This document shows, piece after piece, positions 8,482 to 16,418 of a stretch of DNA of 64,000 bases (positions within the stretch are counted from its first letter, which is position 1; each line of letters begins with the position of its first letter). The position numbers were made by a program, and so were the translations under genes. The notes below the pieces were generated by a model that was not told the DNA's origin, made no database searches, and was given only the letters and a program-made list of their open reading frames with translations. Source of the DNA: Chitinophaga tropicalis (GTDB lineage: Bacteria > Bacteroidota > Bacteroidia > Chitinophagales > Chitinophagaceae); assembly GCF_009758205.1 (NCBI RefSeq), contig NZ_WRXN01000006.1, positions 124,001-188,000 on the forward strand, given 5' to 3'.

Positions 8482-9336
8482 ATGGTAGCATTTTTAGGAA
8501 TGGGGCTCTTAGGTGCAAATTTCGTAAGAGCCATGATAAAAAAAGGCATGCAGGTACAGGTATGGAACCGTACTCCTGCAAAGGCAACGGCATTGGAAGC
8601 AGAAGGAGCAAAAGCATTTGCTGATGTGGCAGATGCTGTTAGCGGAGCAGATTATGTGCATATCACCCTGAAAGATGACGCTTCTGTAAACGAAGTACTG
8701 GAGAAAGCTGCTAAAGGCCTGAAACCCGGAGCAGTGATCATAGATCATACCACCACCTCGGCAGAGGGCGCTATAGAGAGAACCCGGCAATGGAAAGAAC
8801 GTGGCTTCACCTACCTGCATGCTCCTGTCTTCATGGGGCCGGTAAACGCACTGGAAAGCACCGGCTACATGCTGGTCTCCGGCAACCAGGACGTTGTTGG
8901 CCGCCTGGAACCTGTACTGTCCAAATTAACAGGCCGTGTGCTCAACTTCGGTCCGGAAGAAGGACGCGCGGCAGGAATGAAGCTGGTAGGTAACCTTTTC
9001 CTGGTAGCCTTTACTGCCGGTATTGCAGACACGCTCTCCCTGGCAAAGGCAATGCATATCCCGCTGGGAGACGTCGCTACATTATTTGACGCCTGGAATC
9101 CCGGCGCTCTTCTTCCCGCCAGGTTACAGAGAGTAGCAGGTGGCAAGTATGACAACCCGTCCTGGGAACTGAATATGGCCAGAAAAGACACCCAGCTGTT
9201 CCTGGATACCGCCGCAAATGCAGGGGCTGCACTGGCTGTAATACCAGCCATAGCCGCCGAAATGGATAAGTGGATAGCCAGGGGGCATGGTGGTGATGAC
9301 TGGACCGTAATAGGAAAGGACTCAATACCTCAATAA
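8482..9336 (+). CDS. NAD(P)-dependent beta-hydroxyacid dehydrogenase family protein
   Basis: A 284-residue 3-hydroxyisobutyrate dehydrogenase-like protein. The N-terminal Rossmann domain opens with MVAFLGMGLLGANFVRAM (GxGxxG). The substrate-binding signature DHTTTSAEGAIE follows, then the helix with GAAGMKLVGNLF-type residues (here GRAAGMKLVGN), whose Lys is the catalytic residue in this family. The C-terminal all-helical NAD-binding-11 domain completes it. Related enzymes reduce short-chain or succinic semialdehyde-type substrates, so the true substrate is open. An in-frame ATG at 8449 would add 11 residues before the Rossmann strand, and the promoter position argues against it. Confidence 0.88.
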   Translation: MVAFLGMGLLGANFVRAMIKKGMQVQVWNRTPAKATALEAEGAKAFADVADAVSGADYVHITLKDDASVNEVLEKAAKGLKPGAVIIDHTTTSAEGAIERTRQWKERGFTYLHAPVFMGPVNALESTGYMLVSGNQDVVGRLEPVLSKLTGRVLNFGPEEGRAAGMKLVGNLFLVAFTAGIADTLSLAKAMHIPLGDVATLFDAWNPGALLPARLQRVAGGKYDNPSWELNMARKDTQLFLDTAANAGAALAVIPAIAAEMDKWIARGHGGDDWTVIGKDSIPQ

Positions 9337-9342
9337 TTTGCC

Positions 9343-9418
9343 ATGAGCCGGTTAAAAGAACTAATCGGCTCAAAAAAGAGCAAATAAATGAGCCGATTAG
9401 ACAATTTAATCGGCTCAT
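9343..9418. terminator. Tandem pair of related hairpins between convergent genes
   Basis: Two consecutive inverted repeats built from the same sequence. The first has arms 9345-9354 and 9362-9371 (10 bp, one G-T). The second has perfect 12-bp arms 9388-9399 and 9407-9418. Both use ATGAGCCG(G/A)TTA and TAATCGGCTC, so one is probably a duplication of the other. They separate the convergent dehydrogenase and response-regulator genes and likely act as terminators. Confidence 0.6.
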
Positions 9419-9465
9419 AGAAGGAATTCCCCTGTCCTTTTCCCCCTCATGATAGATCCCGCTGA

Positions 9466-10200
9466 TCACGAAAACTTCATCTTATCCCACAACTTACTGG
9501 CCACTACCTGCTGAATAAGCTGGTCCCTGTAATTCCGGCTCACCGGTATACGATGTGAAGGAATGATCACCTCATTACCCTCAATCGTTTCTATTTTATT
9601 GATAGAAACAATGAACGACTTATGTACACGGATAAACTGCCTGCTATCCAGGTTCTCTTCCAGGTTCTTAAGATATAGCAATGTCATGTATTTACCTTTA
9701 TGCGTGTAGATGGTAACATAGTTCTGCATACCCTGTATATACAGGATATCATTAAAGTAGATCTTCTCAAATTTGTTCCCGCATTTAATAAAGAAATAGT
9801 CGGCCACCGCATCAGGAGTATTTTGATCGGCTGCTTTAGTGATGAGCTGGTGATAGTCCTTCGCTTTATTGGCGGCTTTAAAGAAACGGTCGAATGTGAT
9901 AGGCTTTAACAGGTAATCCAGCACATTCAGCTGGAAACTTTCCAGTGCATAGCTGGGAAAGGCGGTGGTAATAACCACCATAGGCGGCTTAGGCATGATC
10001 TTCAGGAACTCAATACCATTCATTTTAGGCATCTGTATATCCAGGAATATAAGATCTACACGATGCTCATCTAACAGCCTGATCAGCTCAACCGGGTTCA
10101 CACAGGTCTCCACCAGGTTAAGAAACTCAACCTCTCTTACATAACTGGCCATTCCCTCTCTCGCTAATGGCTCATCATCTATAATTACACAATTTATCAT
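9466..10200 (-). CDS. LytTR-family response regulator
   Basis: A 244-residue response regulator. The receiver domain has the acidic pair Asp8-Asp9, phospho-acceptor Asp54 (LIFLDIQMP), a Thr at 79 and Lys99 (LLKPITF). The C-terminal LytTR DNA-binding domain (about residues 140-240) contains FEKIYFNDILYIQGMQNYV and IRVHKSFIVSINKIE. It is encoded 14 nt downstream of its partner histidine kinase, and the pair is divergent from the outer-membrane protein gene at 11605, a plausible target. Confidence 0.95.
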   Translation of the reverse strand: MINCVIIDDEPLAREGMASYVREVEFLNLVETCVNPVELIRLLDEHRVDLIFLDIQMPKMNGIEFLKIMPKPPMVVITTAFPSYALESFQLNVLDYLLKPITFDRFFKAANKAKDYHQLITKAADQNTPDAVADYFFIKCGNKFEKIYFNDILYIQGMQNYVTIYTHKGKYMTLLYLKNLEENLDSRQFIRVHKSFIVSINKIETIEGNEVIIPSHRIPVSRNYRDQLIQQVVASKLWDKMKFS

Positions 10201-10214
10201 GCCGTATGTTTAAT

Positions 10215-11345
10215 TCAGAAAACAGGTTGTTCCTGCAATGGCTGTGCTAAAACCAGTTCTGAAAGACTTAATTGCAGCTTTATGACGAAGCAGTTATCAC
10301 TGCTTTGTATATCCAGTTTATATTGCCCGGGATAGATCAGGTCCATTCTGCGTTGCACATTCTGTAACCCGATCCCGCCATAACTAACCACTTCATTATA
10401 TGTAGTCTCTGCTGTACTGTTGGAGACCGCAAAGTATAATTGCTCTTCTTCCTGGTCCAGCTGTATCTTAATCCAGTTAGGCTGATCGCTATGCTTTGAA
10501 ACATGCTTGAAAGCATTTTCCACAAAGGTCATCAGGATGAAAGGAGCGATTCCCCAGTGAATACTGTTCTGTTGATTCAGGGTGAACTGCACGTCAATAT
10601 TATTATTCTGTCTGAGCTTCTCCAGTTCAATAAAGTTCTCCAGGTAAGATATCTCTTTGCTCAGCAGAATCTGGATGTCATTACATTCGTATAGCTGATA
10701 CCGTAATAGCTCGGAGAACTTCGCCAGTGAAGAAGATGCTTTATCCGGGTTTTTATGGATGAGGAAGAAGATAGAGTTGATGGTATTGAAAAGGAAATGC
10801 GGATTGAACTGAGATCTGAGGAATTTAAGTTCCGTTTCCAGTTTCTCTTTTTCAAGCAATTGCTGTCTTCTTTTATCCTGCAGCCATTGCCGGGTCAGCT
10901 TAATACTCATGGCCAGTGTCATGCTGGCAATGGTGGATGGGAAAGCGCTGGAAAAGAAGCTGAAGAAACAAGCTGTATCACCATATAATGCCGCGATGCT
11001 TTTATGGCTTAGGAAAGCTATCAGGTAATAACCTGACACAATACAGAGGGATGCACTGAGCAAGGTAACGGCAAGTGCGGTAAAATACACGCGGAACCTG
11101 TTTGTTTCAAGATACCTGGGCATCAGGAAATACAGGTTAAAATAAACAGCCAGCGCCTGGAATACTACATAGAATGCAAATTTGACGGCAAATATGGAGA
11201 AGAAGATAGAGTTGGCCGCTTTCAGCGGATTTCCCATTGCCACTACCCACCAGAGATAATGATACAAACACCAGAATGGAATGTGGTACAGTTTGTATCT
11301 GATCAGCCAGCTTTGTTTTGAGCCTGTATATGGTGCAGCTTTCAT
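10215..11345 (-). CDS. LytS/YehU-type sensor histidine kinase
   Basis: Partner of the LytTR regulator. Four or five membrane helices occupy the first 150 residues. A short coiled coil follows (LLEKEKLETELKFLRSQ), then the His_kinase domain with H-box SQFNPHFLFNTINS, where the phosphorylated His is residue 183 from the chosen start. The ATPase domain has FVENAFKH (N-box) and GGIGLQNVQRR (G-box). I start at the ATG at 11345 (MKAAPYTG); an in-frame ATG at 11399 adds 18 residues just before the first helix. No periplasmic sensor domain is visible, so the signal is probably sensed in the membrane. Confidence 0.93.
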   Translation of the reverse strand: MKAAPYTGSKQSWLIRYKLYHIPFWCLYHYLWWVVAMGNPLKAANSIFFSIFAVKFAFYVVFQALAVYFNLYFLMPRYLETNRFRVYFTALAVTLLSASLCIVSGYYLIAFLSHKSIAALYGDTACFFSFFSSAFPSTIASMTLAMSIKLTRQWLQDKRRQQLLEKEKLETELKFLRSQFNPHFLFNTINSIFFLIHKNPDKASSSLAKFSELLRYQLYECNDIQILLSKEISYLENFIELEKLRQNNNIDVQFTLNQQNSIHWGIAPFILMTFVENAFKHVSKHSDQPNWIKIQLDQEEEQLYFAVSNSTAETTYNEVVSYGGIGLQNVQRRMDLIYPGQYKLDIQSSDNCFVIKLQLSLSELVLAQPLQEQPVF

Positions 11346-11604
11346 CACATAAATAATTTCTCCGGGAACACTACTGAAGATACGAATTCCCCTCATCATT
11401 CAGAGCGGATACTATTTGAGTGTACGTGTATAGTTGACAAGATGTATATCCGGCTATATGAGAGGTAAAAACTACCCTGTATCACACCCCACCTGCCACT
11501 TCCCTGCATTTGATCAATTATTGGCTGCTGCTTGTCATTTACGTTTCTGCAACCCGTTCCCTCCGGCTTTCTTTGCCGCAGGTCTATCCCTAAAGGACGT
11601 GTAT

Positions 11605-14043
11605 ATGAAATACTTTTTCTTTTACCTGTTGATATTGATCTCTTACAGCAGCCATGCGCAGATCACAGGAAAGCTCATTACCGCCGGTGGTCAGCCGCTG
11701 CCTTTTGCCAACGTACTGTTGCTCAGGGAGAATGACAGCTCACTGGTAAAAGGCTCGCTGACAGATGAACAGGGTAATTACCTTATAAACGGAACCGTCC
11801 CGGGCAATTATCTGTTGCGCATAAGCAGTGTAGGGTATCAGACATGGGAATCACCGGTCTTTACGCTGACAACCACCAGGAATTTCGGGGTGCTCACCTT
11901 ACTGGAAAACGCCCGGCAGCTGGGAGAAGTAGTGGTACAGGCAGAAAAACCTTTGTTCCAGCAGCGGATGGACGGTCTGGTCGTAAATGTACAGAGCAGC
12001 GTAATGGCTAAAGGCAGTTCAGCCTTGCAGATACTGGAACGATCGCCAGGAGTAGCGCTGGATTACCAGAACGGCGGACTTCTGCTGAACGGTAAAAGCG
12101 GAGTACTGATCATGCTGAACGGAAGACTGGTCCGCATGCCGGTAGAAAAGGTTGTATCCCTGCTGAGCAGTATGAGCGCCAACGATATCGAAAAAGTGGA
12201 GATACTCAATACACCTGGCGCCGGCTATGACGCTGAAGGTGCAGGCATCATCAACATCGTGATGAAGAAAGATAAGAAGCCTGGAACAAACGGCTCCTTC
12301 TCCCTCACCGCCGGCTATGGCAAACGGGAAAAAGCCAGTGGAAGCCTGTACCTTTCCAGTAACGGACCCCGCACCAATCTCTATGGTTCCTATACTTTCT
12401 CCCACGATAATACCTATAGCAACATGTTTATCACCAGTTCGCAGGACATGCCCGTGCTGGGAGGAAAAATGGAAGCAACCGTATGGGACACTGCAAGGAG
12501 GATACAAAATGATCATAACGCTGTATTCGGACTGGATACCCGCCTGAATGAAAAGACCAGTGCCGGACTGAATATCACATATAATAACAGCAACGGCAGG
12601 ACAAGAACGCATAACCTGGCAGACTATCTTGTACTTCCTGATTCCCTGTTATCGTACAACGGGTACGTAAAAGGACAAAACAGCTGGAACAGCGTGGTCA
12701 GCTCTATATACCTGGAAAAGAAGCTGAGAAAGGAAGATAAGCTCAACTTTGATATAGACTATCTCTATTTCAATAACCGTACGCCATCAGAAGTCAGTAA
12801 TTCATTTGTGAACGATGAAGGCCATCAGGCAGGGGGTAACAATGATACTTTATTTTCTCCCCGGCAGAGAGGGGATGCTAATACTATTATACAGGTAGGA
12901 GTGTTAAAAATGGATTACACAAAGCAGTGGAGTAAGCAGGTGAAAATGGACGCGGGAATAAAAGGGACCTATACAAATGCTGTAAGTGAATCTGGTATAG
13001 AAAGCCTGGTAGATGGCAAATGGATCAGGAGGGGAGAGACGGGCAACCGCATAGAAATGAAAGAAGGAATAGGTGCAGCCTATGCCTCTTTCAATATACA
13101 GCCAGACTCCCTGACAACATTGGTAGCTGGCGCCCGCTATGAATATTCTAATACCAATATGGATAGTAAAATTCCCGTGAAAAGGAAACTTGGTACATTA
13201 TTCCCCAGTCTTTTCCTTTCCCGGAAATTAAGCCCTGATGCAGAGCTAAACCTCTCCTATACAAAAAGGATCAGCAGGCCTTCCTATAATGACCTGGCTT
13301 CTTATGTAACTTATAGCGATCCTACAGCGGTATACACCGGCAATCCCTTTCTCAGGCCCACTGTCACCCATAATATAAAGCTAGGGTATAACTACCGGAA
13401 CTACGCTTTCTCCCTGATGTGGAGCCGGGATAAAGACCCTATCGCCCGCTACCAGATAACACAGACTGCCGCGGCAGACCTGCTGTACATCTCTCCGCAG
13501 AACCTCAGTTATCAGCGTGATATTACACTGCAGGCTAACCTGTCGTTTAAGATAAGTAGCTGGTGGGATATGAGTTACAGCTTTACCGGCAGCATGAGAA
13601 AGTCTGAAATAGTGCATACACTGATACCGGTTGAGAATAGTTATTTCTTTTATTCCGTCAATTTTAATGAAACATTCAAACTGCCCCGACACTATTTTAT
13701 AGAGCTCTCGGGCTGGTATAATTCCCGTTTTTATAATGGTTCAATCAGGATAGCAGGCCTGGGAGCAGTAAATGCAGGCATTAAAAAAGAGCTGAATGAC
13801 AACTGGGGTAGTGTACAGCTGGCAGTAACAGATATCTTCAGAACTATCCGGGTAAATCCTTCTTACGGCACATTGACCAAAGAAGCTTTTGATATAAAGA
13901 ACCAGGTTCACATCAACGTAGAATCTGCCGTACGGCCTATTGTGAAATTAACATGGTCAAGATCATTCGGTACAGGCACGTTCAAAACCCGGGAGCAGCG
14001 AAGTGGCGCTAAAGATGAGAAAGACAGGATAAGGAAAGAGTAG
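11605..14043 (+). CDS. TonB-dependent-receptor-like outer membrane beta-barrel protein
   Basis: An 812-residue outer membrane protein with signal peptide MKYFFFYLLILISYSSHAQ. It has an N-terminal carboxypeptidase-regulatory-like beta-sandwich (about residues 20-100, QPLPFANVLLL and SVGYQTW), a plug-like domain (VVVQAEKPLFQQRMDGLVVN, LNGKSGVLIMLNGR) and a large barrel of the OMP_b-brl_3 type. This architecture differs from SusC: there is no SusD neighbour and the barrel is shorter. The long upstream extension starting at 11434 lacks signal-peptide character, so the ATG at 11605 is chosen. The adjacent divergent LytS/LytR pair suggests regulation by that system. Confidence 0.9.
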   Translation: MKYFFFYLLILISYSSHAQITGKLITAGGQPLPFANVLLLRENDSSLVKGSLTDEQGNYLINGTVPGNYLLRISSVGYQTWESPVFTLTTTRNFGVLTLLENARQLGEVVVQAEKPLFQQRMDGLVVNVQSSVMAKGSSALQILERSPGVALDYQNGGLLLNGKSGVLIMLNGRLVRMPVEKVVSLLSSMSANDIEKVEILNTPGAGYDAEGAGIINIVMKKDKKPGTNGSFSLTAGYGKREKASGSLYLSSNGPRTNLYGSYTFSHDNTYSNMFITSSQDMPVLGGKMEATVWDTARRIQNDHNAVFGLDTRLNEKTSAGLNITYNNSNGRTRTHNLADYLVLPDSLLSYNGYVKGQNSWNSVVSSIYLEKKLRKEDKLNFDIDYLYFNNRTPSEVSNSFVNDEGHQAGGNNDTLFSPRQRGDANTIIQVGVLKMDYTKQWSKQVKMDAGIKGTYTNAVSESGIESLVDGKWIRRGETGNRIEMKEGIGAAYASFNIQPDSLTTLVAGARYEYSNTNMDSKIPVKRKLGTLFPSLFLSRKLSPDAELNLSYTKRISRPSYNDLASYVTYSDPTAVYTGNPFLRPTVTHNIKLGYNYRNYAFSLMWSRDKDPIARYQITQTAAADLLYISPQNLSYQRDITLQANLSFKISSWWDMSYSFTGSMRKSEIVHTLIPVENSYFFYSVNFNETFKLPRHYFIELSGWYNSRFYNGSIRIAGLGAVNAGIKKELNDNWGSVQLAVTDIFRTIRVNPSYGTLTKEAFDIKNQVHINVESAVRPIVKLTWSRSFGTGTFKTREQRSGAKDEKDRIRKE

Positions 14044-14107
14044 ACACACTTTCATATATACCCAAAAAAAGATGTATCTGGCTGCCGGGAATCTTCCCGG
14101 CAGATTT

Positions 14108-15244
14108 CTATAGCCATATCAACGGATTTCTTACCGGCAGGTTCCTTATTACTTCCCCCGTTTCCGGTCGATGTTCCAGTCTCTTCCAGGTGTTGAACCA
14201 ATCTGCCTGTTTGTATTGTTCTGCTCCGAATAACAGGAAGGGATGCGCCACCGGCCATTCTTCCCAATACATCACGTCTTTCTTATGGGGCCAGCCATTC
14301 TTATTGGCAACGTATGGGTACATGAACTGTATTCCTTTCTTTATACATCTTCCATCCGGCAGCTCAAATTCCCAGAGATCGGGTAATAACTGGCAGATAG
14401 TAACCATGGCATCCAGGTTAAACAAAGAGTAGCCATAGGGTTTTGTGCGTGCCAATTCCAGCGGAAAGCTGCCATCCGCAGCCATCTGGTTAGGCAGTAA
14501 TACCTGCTTGTACCTGTCCCTGCAAAACTGTAAAAGCGTATCGTTATTGGTCAGCTTTGCAAAGCATGCTACCTGCATTACCCAGCAGGTGCCATGGTTG
14601 TTCTTTGCATTCATTTCATCTTTCCCGTAAGGGTGGCTGGTTAACCAGGCAAGATAATCCGCAAACCATTTCCTCACGCCTGCAAGTAAGGCCTTGTCAA
14701 ATATCTTTGCATCCTTCATTGCGCTTACGCCCTGCACTACTTCCATCAGCTGGATGGTATCTATGATACCTATTCCCCTGCCGGTAAAGCGGCCTTTAAT
14801 GGCTTGTGCATATTGCAGGGAAGGATGCATCAATGTGGCGGGATCTATAAACCAGGCATGTAAATGTTTTAATGCAACTTTTACATACCGTTCATCTCCG
14901 GTTATCTTATAGGCAGAAGCCAATGCCCCTATGATCCTGCTAAAGCGGATCATAGCCAGCCGGTGAGCAATGAAGTTAGCCGGGTTGCTGAGACCGTCCC
15001 GCTGAACATACGGACTGTCGGGGTGGGCGGGGTTAGGCCACCAGTAGTCACCCTCTGAATAAAAGTCGTGTTTCCCCCCGGCGCTGCGGGGGCTGATAGC
15101 AGCGGTTACGGTAATAGGCTGTTGTTTCATGGCCAGTTCGGCTTCAGCCAATACCTGCCGGCGTAAAACGTTTATCACTTCCTTTCGGGGCGGAGTGAGG
15201 GAAACAAATAAAAGAGTAATGAATATTAACGTGGATCTTATCAT
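14108..15244 (-). CDS. Alginate-lyase-family (alpha/alpha-toroid) secreted enzyme
   Basis: A 378-residue protein with a short Sec signal peptide (MIRSTLIFITLLFVSLTPP). It matches the alginate lyase superfamily (Pfam Alginate_lyase, alpha/alpha toroid) in the conserved segment DFYSEGDYWWPNPAHPDSPY and the central NAKNNHGTCWVMQ, whose Asn-His pair is catalytic in this fold. Many Bacteroidota members act on substrates other than alginate, so specificity is uncertain. It diverges from the lipoprotein gene at 15278 (33-nt gap). No SusCD pair lies beside it, so it looks like an isolated enzyme. Confidence 0.85.
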   Translation of the reverse strand: MIRSTLIFITLLFVSLTPPRKEVINVLRRQVLAEAELAMKQQPITVTAAISPRSAGGKHDFYSEGDYWWPNPAHPDSPYVQRDGLSNPANFIAHRLAMIRFSRIIGALASAYKITGDERYVKVALKHLHAWFIDPATLMHPSLQYAQAIKGRFTGRGIGIIDTIQLMEVVQGVSAMKDAKIFDKALLAGVRKWFADYLAWLTSHPYGKDEMNAKNNHGTCWVMQVACFAKLTNNDTLLQFCRDRYKQVLLPNQMAADGSFPLELARTKPYGYSLFNLDAMVTICQLLPDLWEFELPDGRCIKKGIQFMYPYVANKNGWPHKKDVMYWEEWPVAHPFLLFGAEQYKQADWFNTWKRLEHRPETGEVIRNLPVRNPLIWL

Positions 15245-15277
15245 AAGTCAAATCTACATTTTAACTACTTTTATTTC

Positions 15278-15955
15278 ATGAAATCACAATTATTATTACC
15301 TGTATTTTTTCTGTTGATAGCCTGTCAATCTTCCCGCCTGTCTATCTCTGCTGCAGAAAAGATCTATCAGGACACACTCCCTCTGCCTGAAGGCGCTACT
15401 GCCCGTTACCGGTCACTCCAGCAAACAGCCGGTAAAACCGTTATAGATATGACCATTACTAAACCCGGTGAAGAGCCGACAGATCAGTACCTCTACTTCA
15501 CAAAAGAGAAAAATAAATGGTTGTTCTATGGTACGGGATCGCTTACCCTCATAAGGCCAATGAGAAGAGAACGTAAAGAACTGGAAACGATGACGGCTGC
15601 ACAAATAGACAGTATGTCCAGAACAGTATATGATTTTCAACTAAATAGCCTGAAGTTGAAAATGGGCGCTGACGATAGCCTGGTAGCACATTTCAACAGG
15701 TATAAAGATATCTTCAACCAACTAAAGAATAACCCTGATGCTAAAATTCCTGAGCAGCTGCTGATCAGTAATATCACCACCGGCGATCTTTATGTGCAAA
15801 AAGGCCTTTGCTTTCACGTACTTTATGATGCAGTAGGTTACCTGTACTTGGAAAACAAAAAGCATCTCCCTGAAATGTGGCCGGATAAGGTAATGATGCT
15901 CCGGGAACTGGATAAAGGATGGTATCTGTATAAAGTAGCGATCTATCTAAATTAG
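15278..15955 (+). CDS. Hypothetical lipoprotein
   Basis: A 225-residue protein with a lipoprotein signal peptide ending at the lipobox LLIAC, so it is anchored in a membrane facing the periplasm or cell surface. No domain is recognised. The mature part alternates beta-rich segments (TVIDMTITKPGE, DQYLYFTKEKNKWLFYG) with a helical middle. It is divergent from the alginate-lyase-family gene and may share its regulatory region. The next gene downstream has its own promoter. Confidence 0.7.
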   Translation: MKSQLLLPVFFLLIACQSSRLSISAAEKIYQDTLPLPEGATARYRSLQQTAGKTVIDMTITKPGEEPTDQYLYFTKEKNKWLFYGTGSLTLIRPMRRERKELETMTAAQIDSMSRTVYDFQLNSLKLKMGADDSLVAHFNRYKDIFNQLKNNPDAKIPEQLLISNITTGDLYVQKGLCFHVLYDAVGYLYLENKKHLPEMWPDKVMMLRELDKGWYLYKVAIYLN

Positions 15956-15980
15956 TCTTGAAGGCAGATGATTTCCTGAT

Positions 15981-16011
15981 CTTGTTATCTGAATAAATAT
16001 TCGTACATTTG
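15981..16011 (+). promoter_or_regulatory. Strong Bacteroidota promoter for the EF-G leader
   Basis: CTTG at 15981-15984, a 19-nt spacer, then the perfect -7 box TACATTTG at 16004-16011. Transcription would start near 16015, giving a leader of about 400 nt before the EF-G start codon at 16419. This is the best-matching promoter upstream of that gene. Confidence 0.7.
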
Positions 16012-16039
16012 CTCCCGATTTTAATAAGCAATCATCATA

Positions 16040-16168
16040 ATGACAAACATCTTAACATATCAATCAGCGTTTTGCGCAAAGACTGTAATAAGAGCAGTAA
16101 TTGCAAGCACCTGTATTGTCTTTATTAAGAACGGGGAGGCAAATCCGTACCCGGATATGAGAGGTTAA
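16040..16168 (+). CDS. Putative 42-residue leader peptide 1
   Basis: ATG at 16040, about 25 nt after the predicted transcript start; TAA at 16166-16168. The peptide starts MTNILTYQSAFCAK and ends NPYPDMRG. It has no recognisable domain. The stop is 26 nt before the first terminator stem, and its last codons form one strand of the alternative hairpin. Its position, not its sequence, argues for a regulatory role. Translation is not proven. Confidence 0.5.
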   Translation: MTNILTYQSAFCAKTVIRAVIASTCIVFIKNGEANPYPDMRG

Positions 16169-16192
16169 GTTATTGTGTCTGAAATAATATTC

Positions 16193-16222
16193 AGAGGCCT
16201 CTTCATCCGAAGGGGCCTTTTT
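16193..16222 (+). terminator. Attenuator terminator 1
   Basis: Stem arms 16195-16204 and 16209-16218 (10 bp, one G-T wobble) with loop ATCC, followed by a T run. It lies downstream of leader ORF 1 and over 190 nt upstream of the EF-G gene, so it would cause premature termination. Confidence 0.7.
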
Positions 16223-16287
16223 ATTTTGTCTCCCCATTCTTCCCCTTTTTAATAAAACAATCTTTTAACAACATTTATCACAGCAAT

Positions 16288-16341
16288 ATGATACTGATCA
16301 TCAAAACATTGATGAGCTATTCAGATCGGCATGTCCGGTAA
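16288..16341 (+). CDS. Putative 17-residue leader peptide 2
   Basis: ATG at 16288, TAA at 16339-16341; the peptide is MILIIKTLMSYSDRHVR. Its stop codon lies inside the 13-nt segment (16337-16349) that can pair with the second terminator, which is where a ribosome-sensing leader peptide would be expected to end. Translation is not proven. Confidence 0.5.
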   Translation: MILIIKTLMSYSDRHVR

Positions 16342-16368
16342 CGTCAGGTGCAATACATATTGCGTGAG

Positions 16369-16398
16369 GCCTCCCGTTACCTGACGGGAGGCTTTTTT
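16369..16398 (+). terminator. Attenuator terminator 2
   Basis: Perfect 9-bp GC-rich stem (GCCTCCCGT, 16369-16377; ACGGGAGGC, 16384-16392), 6-nt loop and T6. It ends only 20 nt before the EF-G start codon on the same strand. Unless regulated, it would block expression of that gene. Confidence 0.8.
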
Positions 16399-16418
16399 AT
16401 TGCTTAAATATTTATAAA

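Larger units (their letters stand above)
16015..16418 (+). promoter_or_regulatory. Two-module attenuator leader of the EF-G paralogue
   Basis: The leader RNA contains two units in series, each a short ORF followed by an intrinsic terminator. In unit 1, bases 16152-16156 and 16159-16164, at the end of ORF 1, are complementary to 16205-16209 and 16198-16203 in the first terminator. In unit 2, bases 16337-16349, spanning the stop of ORF 2, can pair with 16375-16381 (7 bp) or 16379-16386 (8 bp) in the second terminator. A ribosome reaching the stop codon would mask the antiterminator strand and allow termination. A ribosome stalled earlier would free it and let transcription continue. The pairings are seen in the sequence; the mechanism is inferred from known leader-peptide attenuators. 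Confidence 0.6.

Noticed and set aside
11434-11604. 57-codon N-terminal extension of the outer-membrane barrel gene
   Set aside because: The extension is polar and Cys/Pro-rich and would place the signal peptide internally. MKYFFFYLLILISYSSHAQ at 11605 is a proper signal peptide start.
14052-14267. 71-residue minus-strand frame over the end of the alginate-lyase-family gene
   Set aside because: Lies in another frame of a clear gene and has no features of its own.
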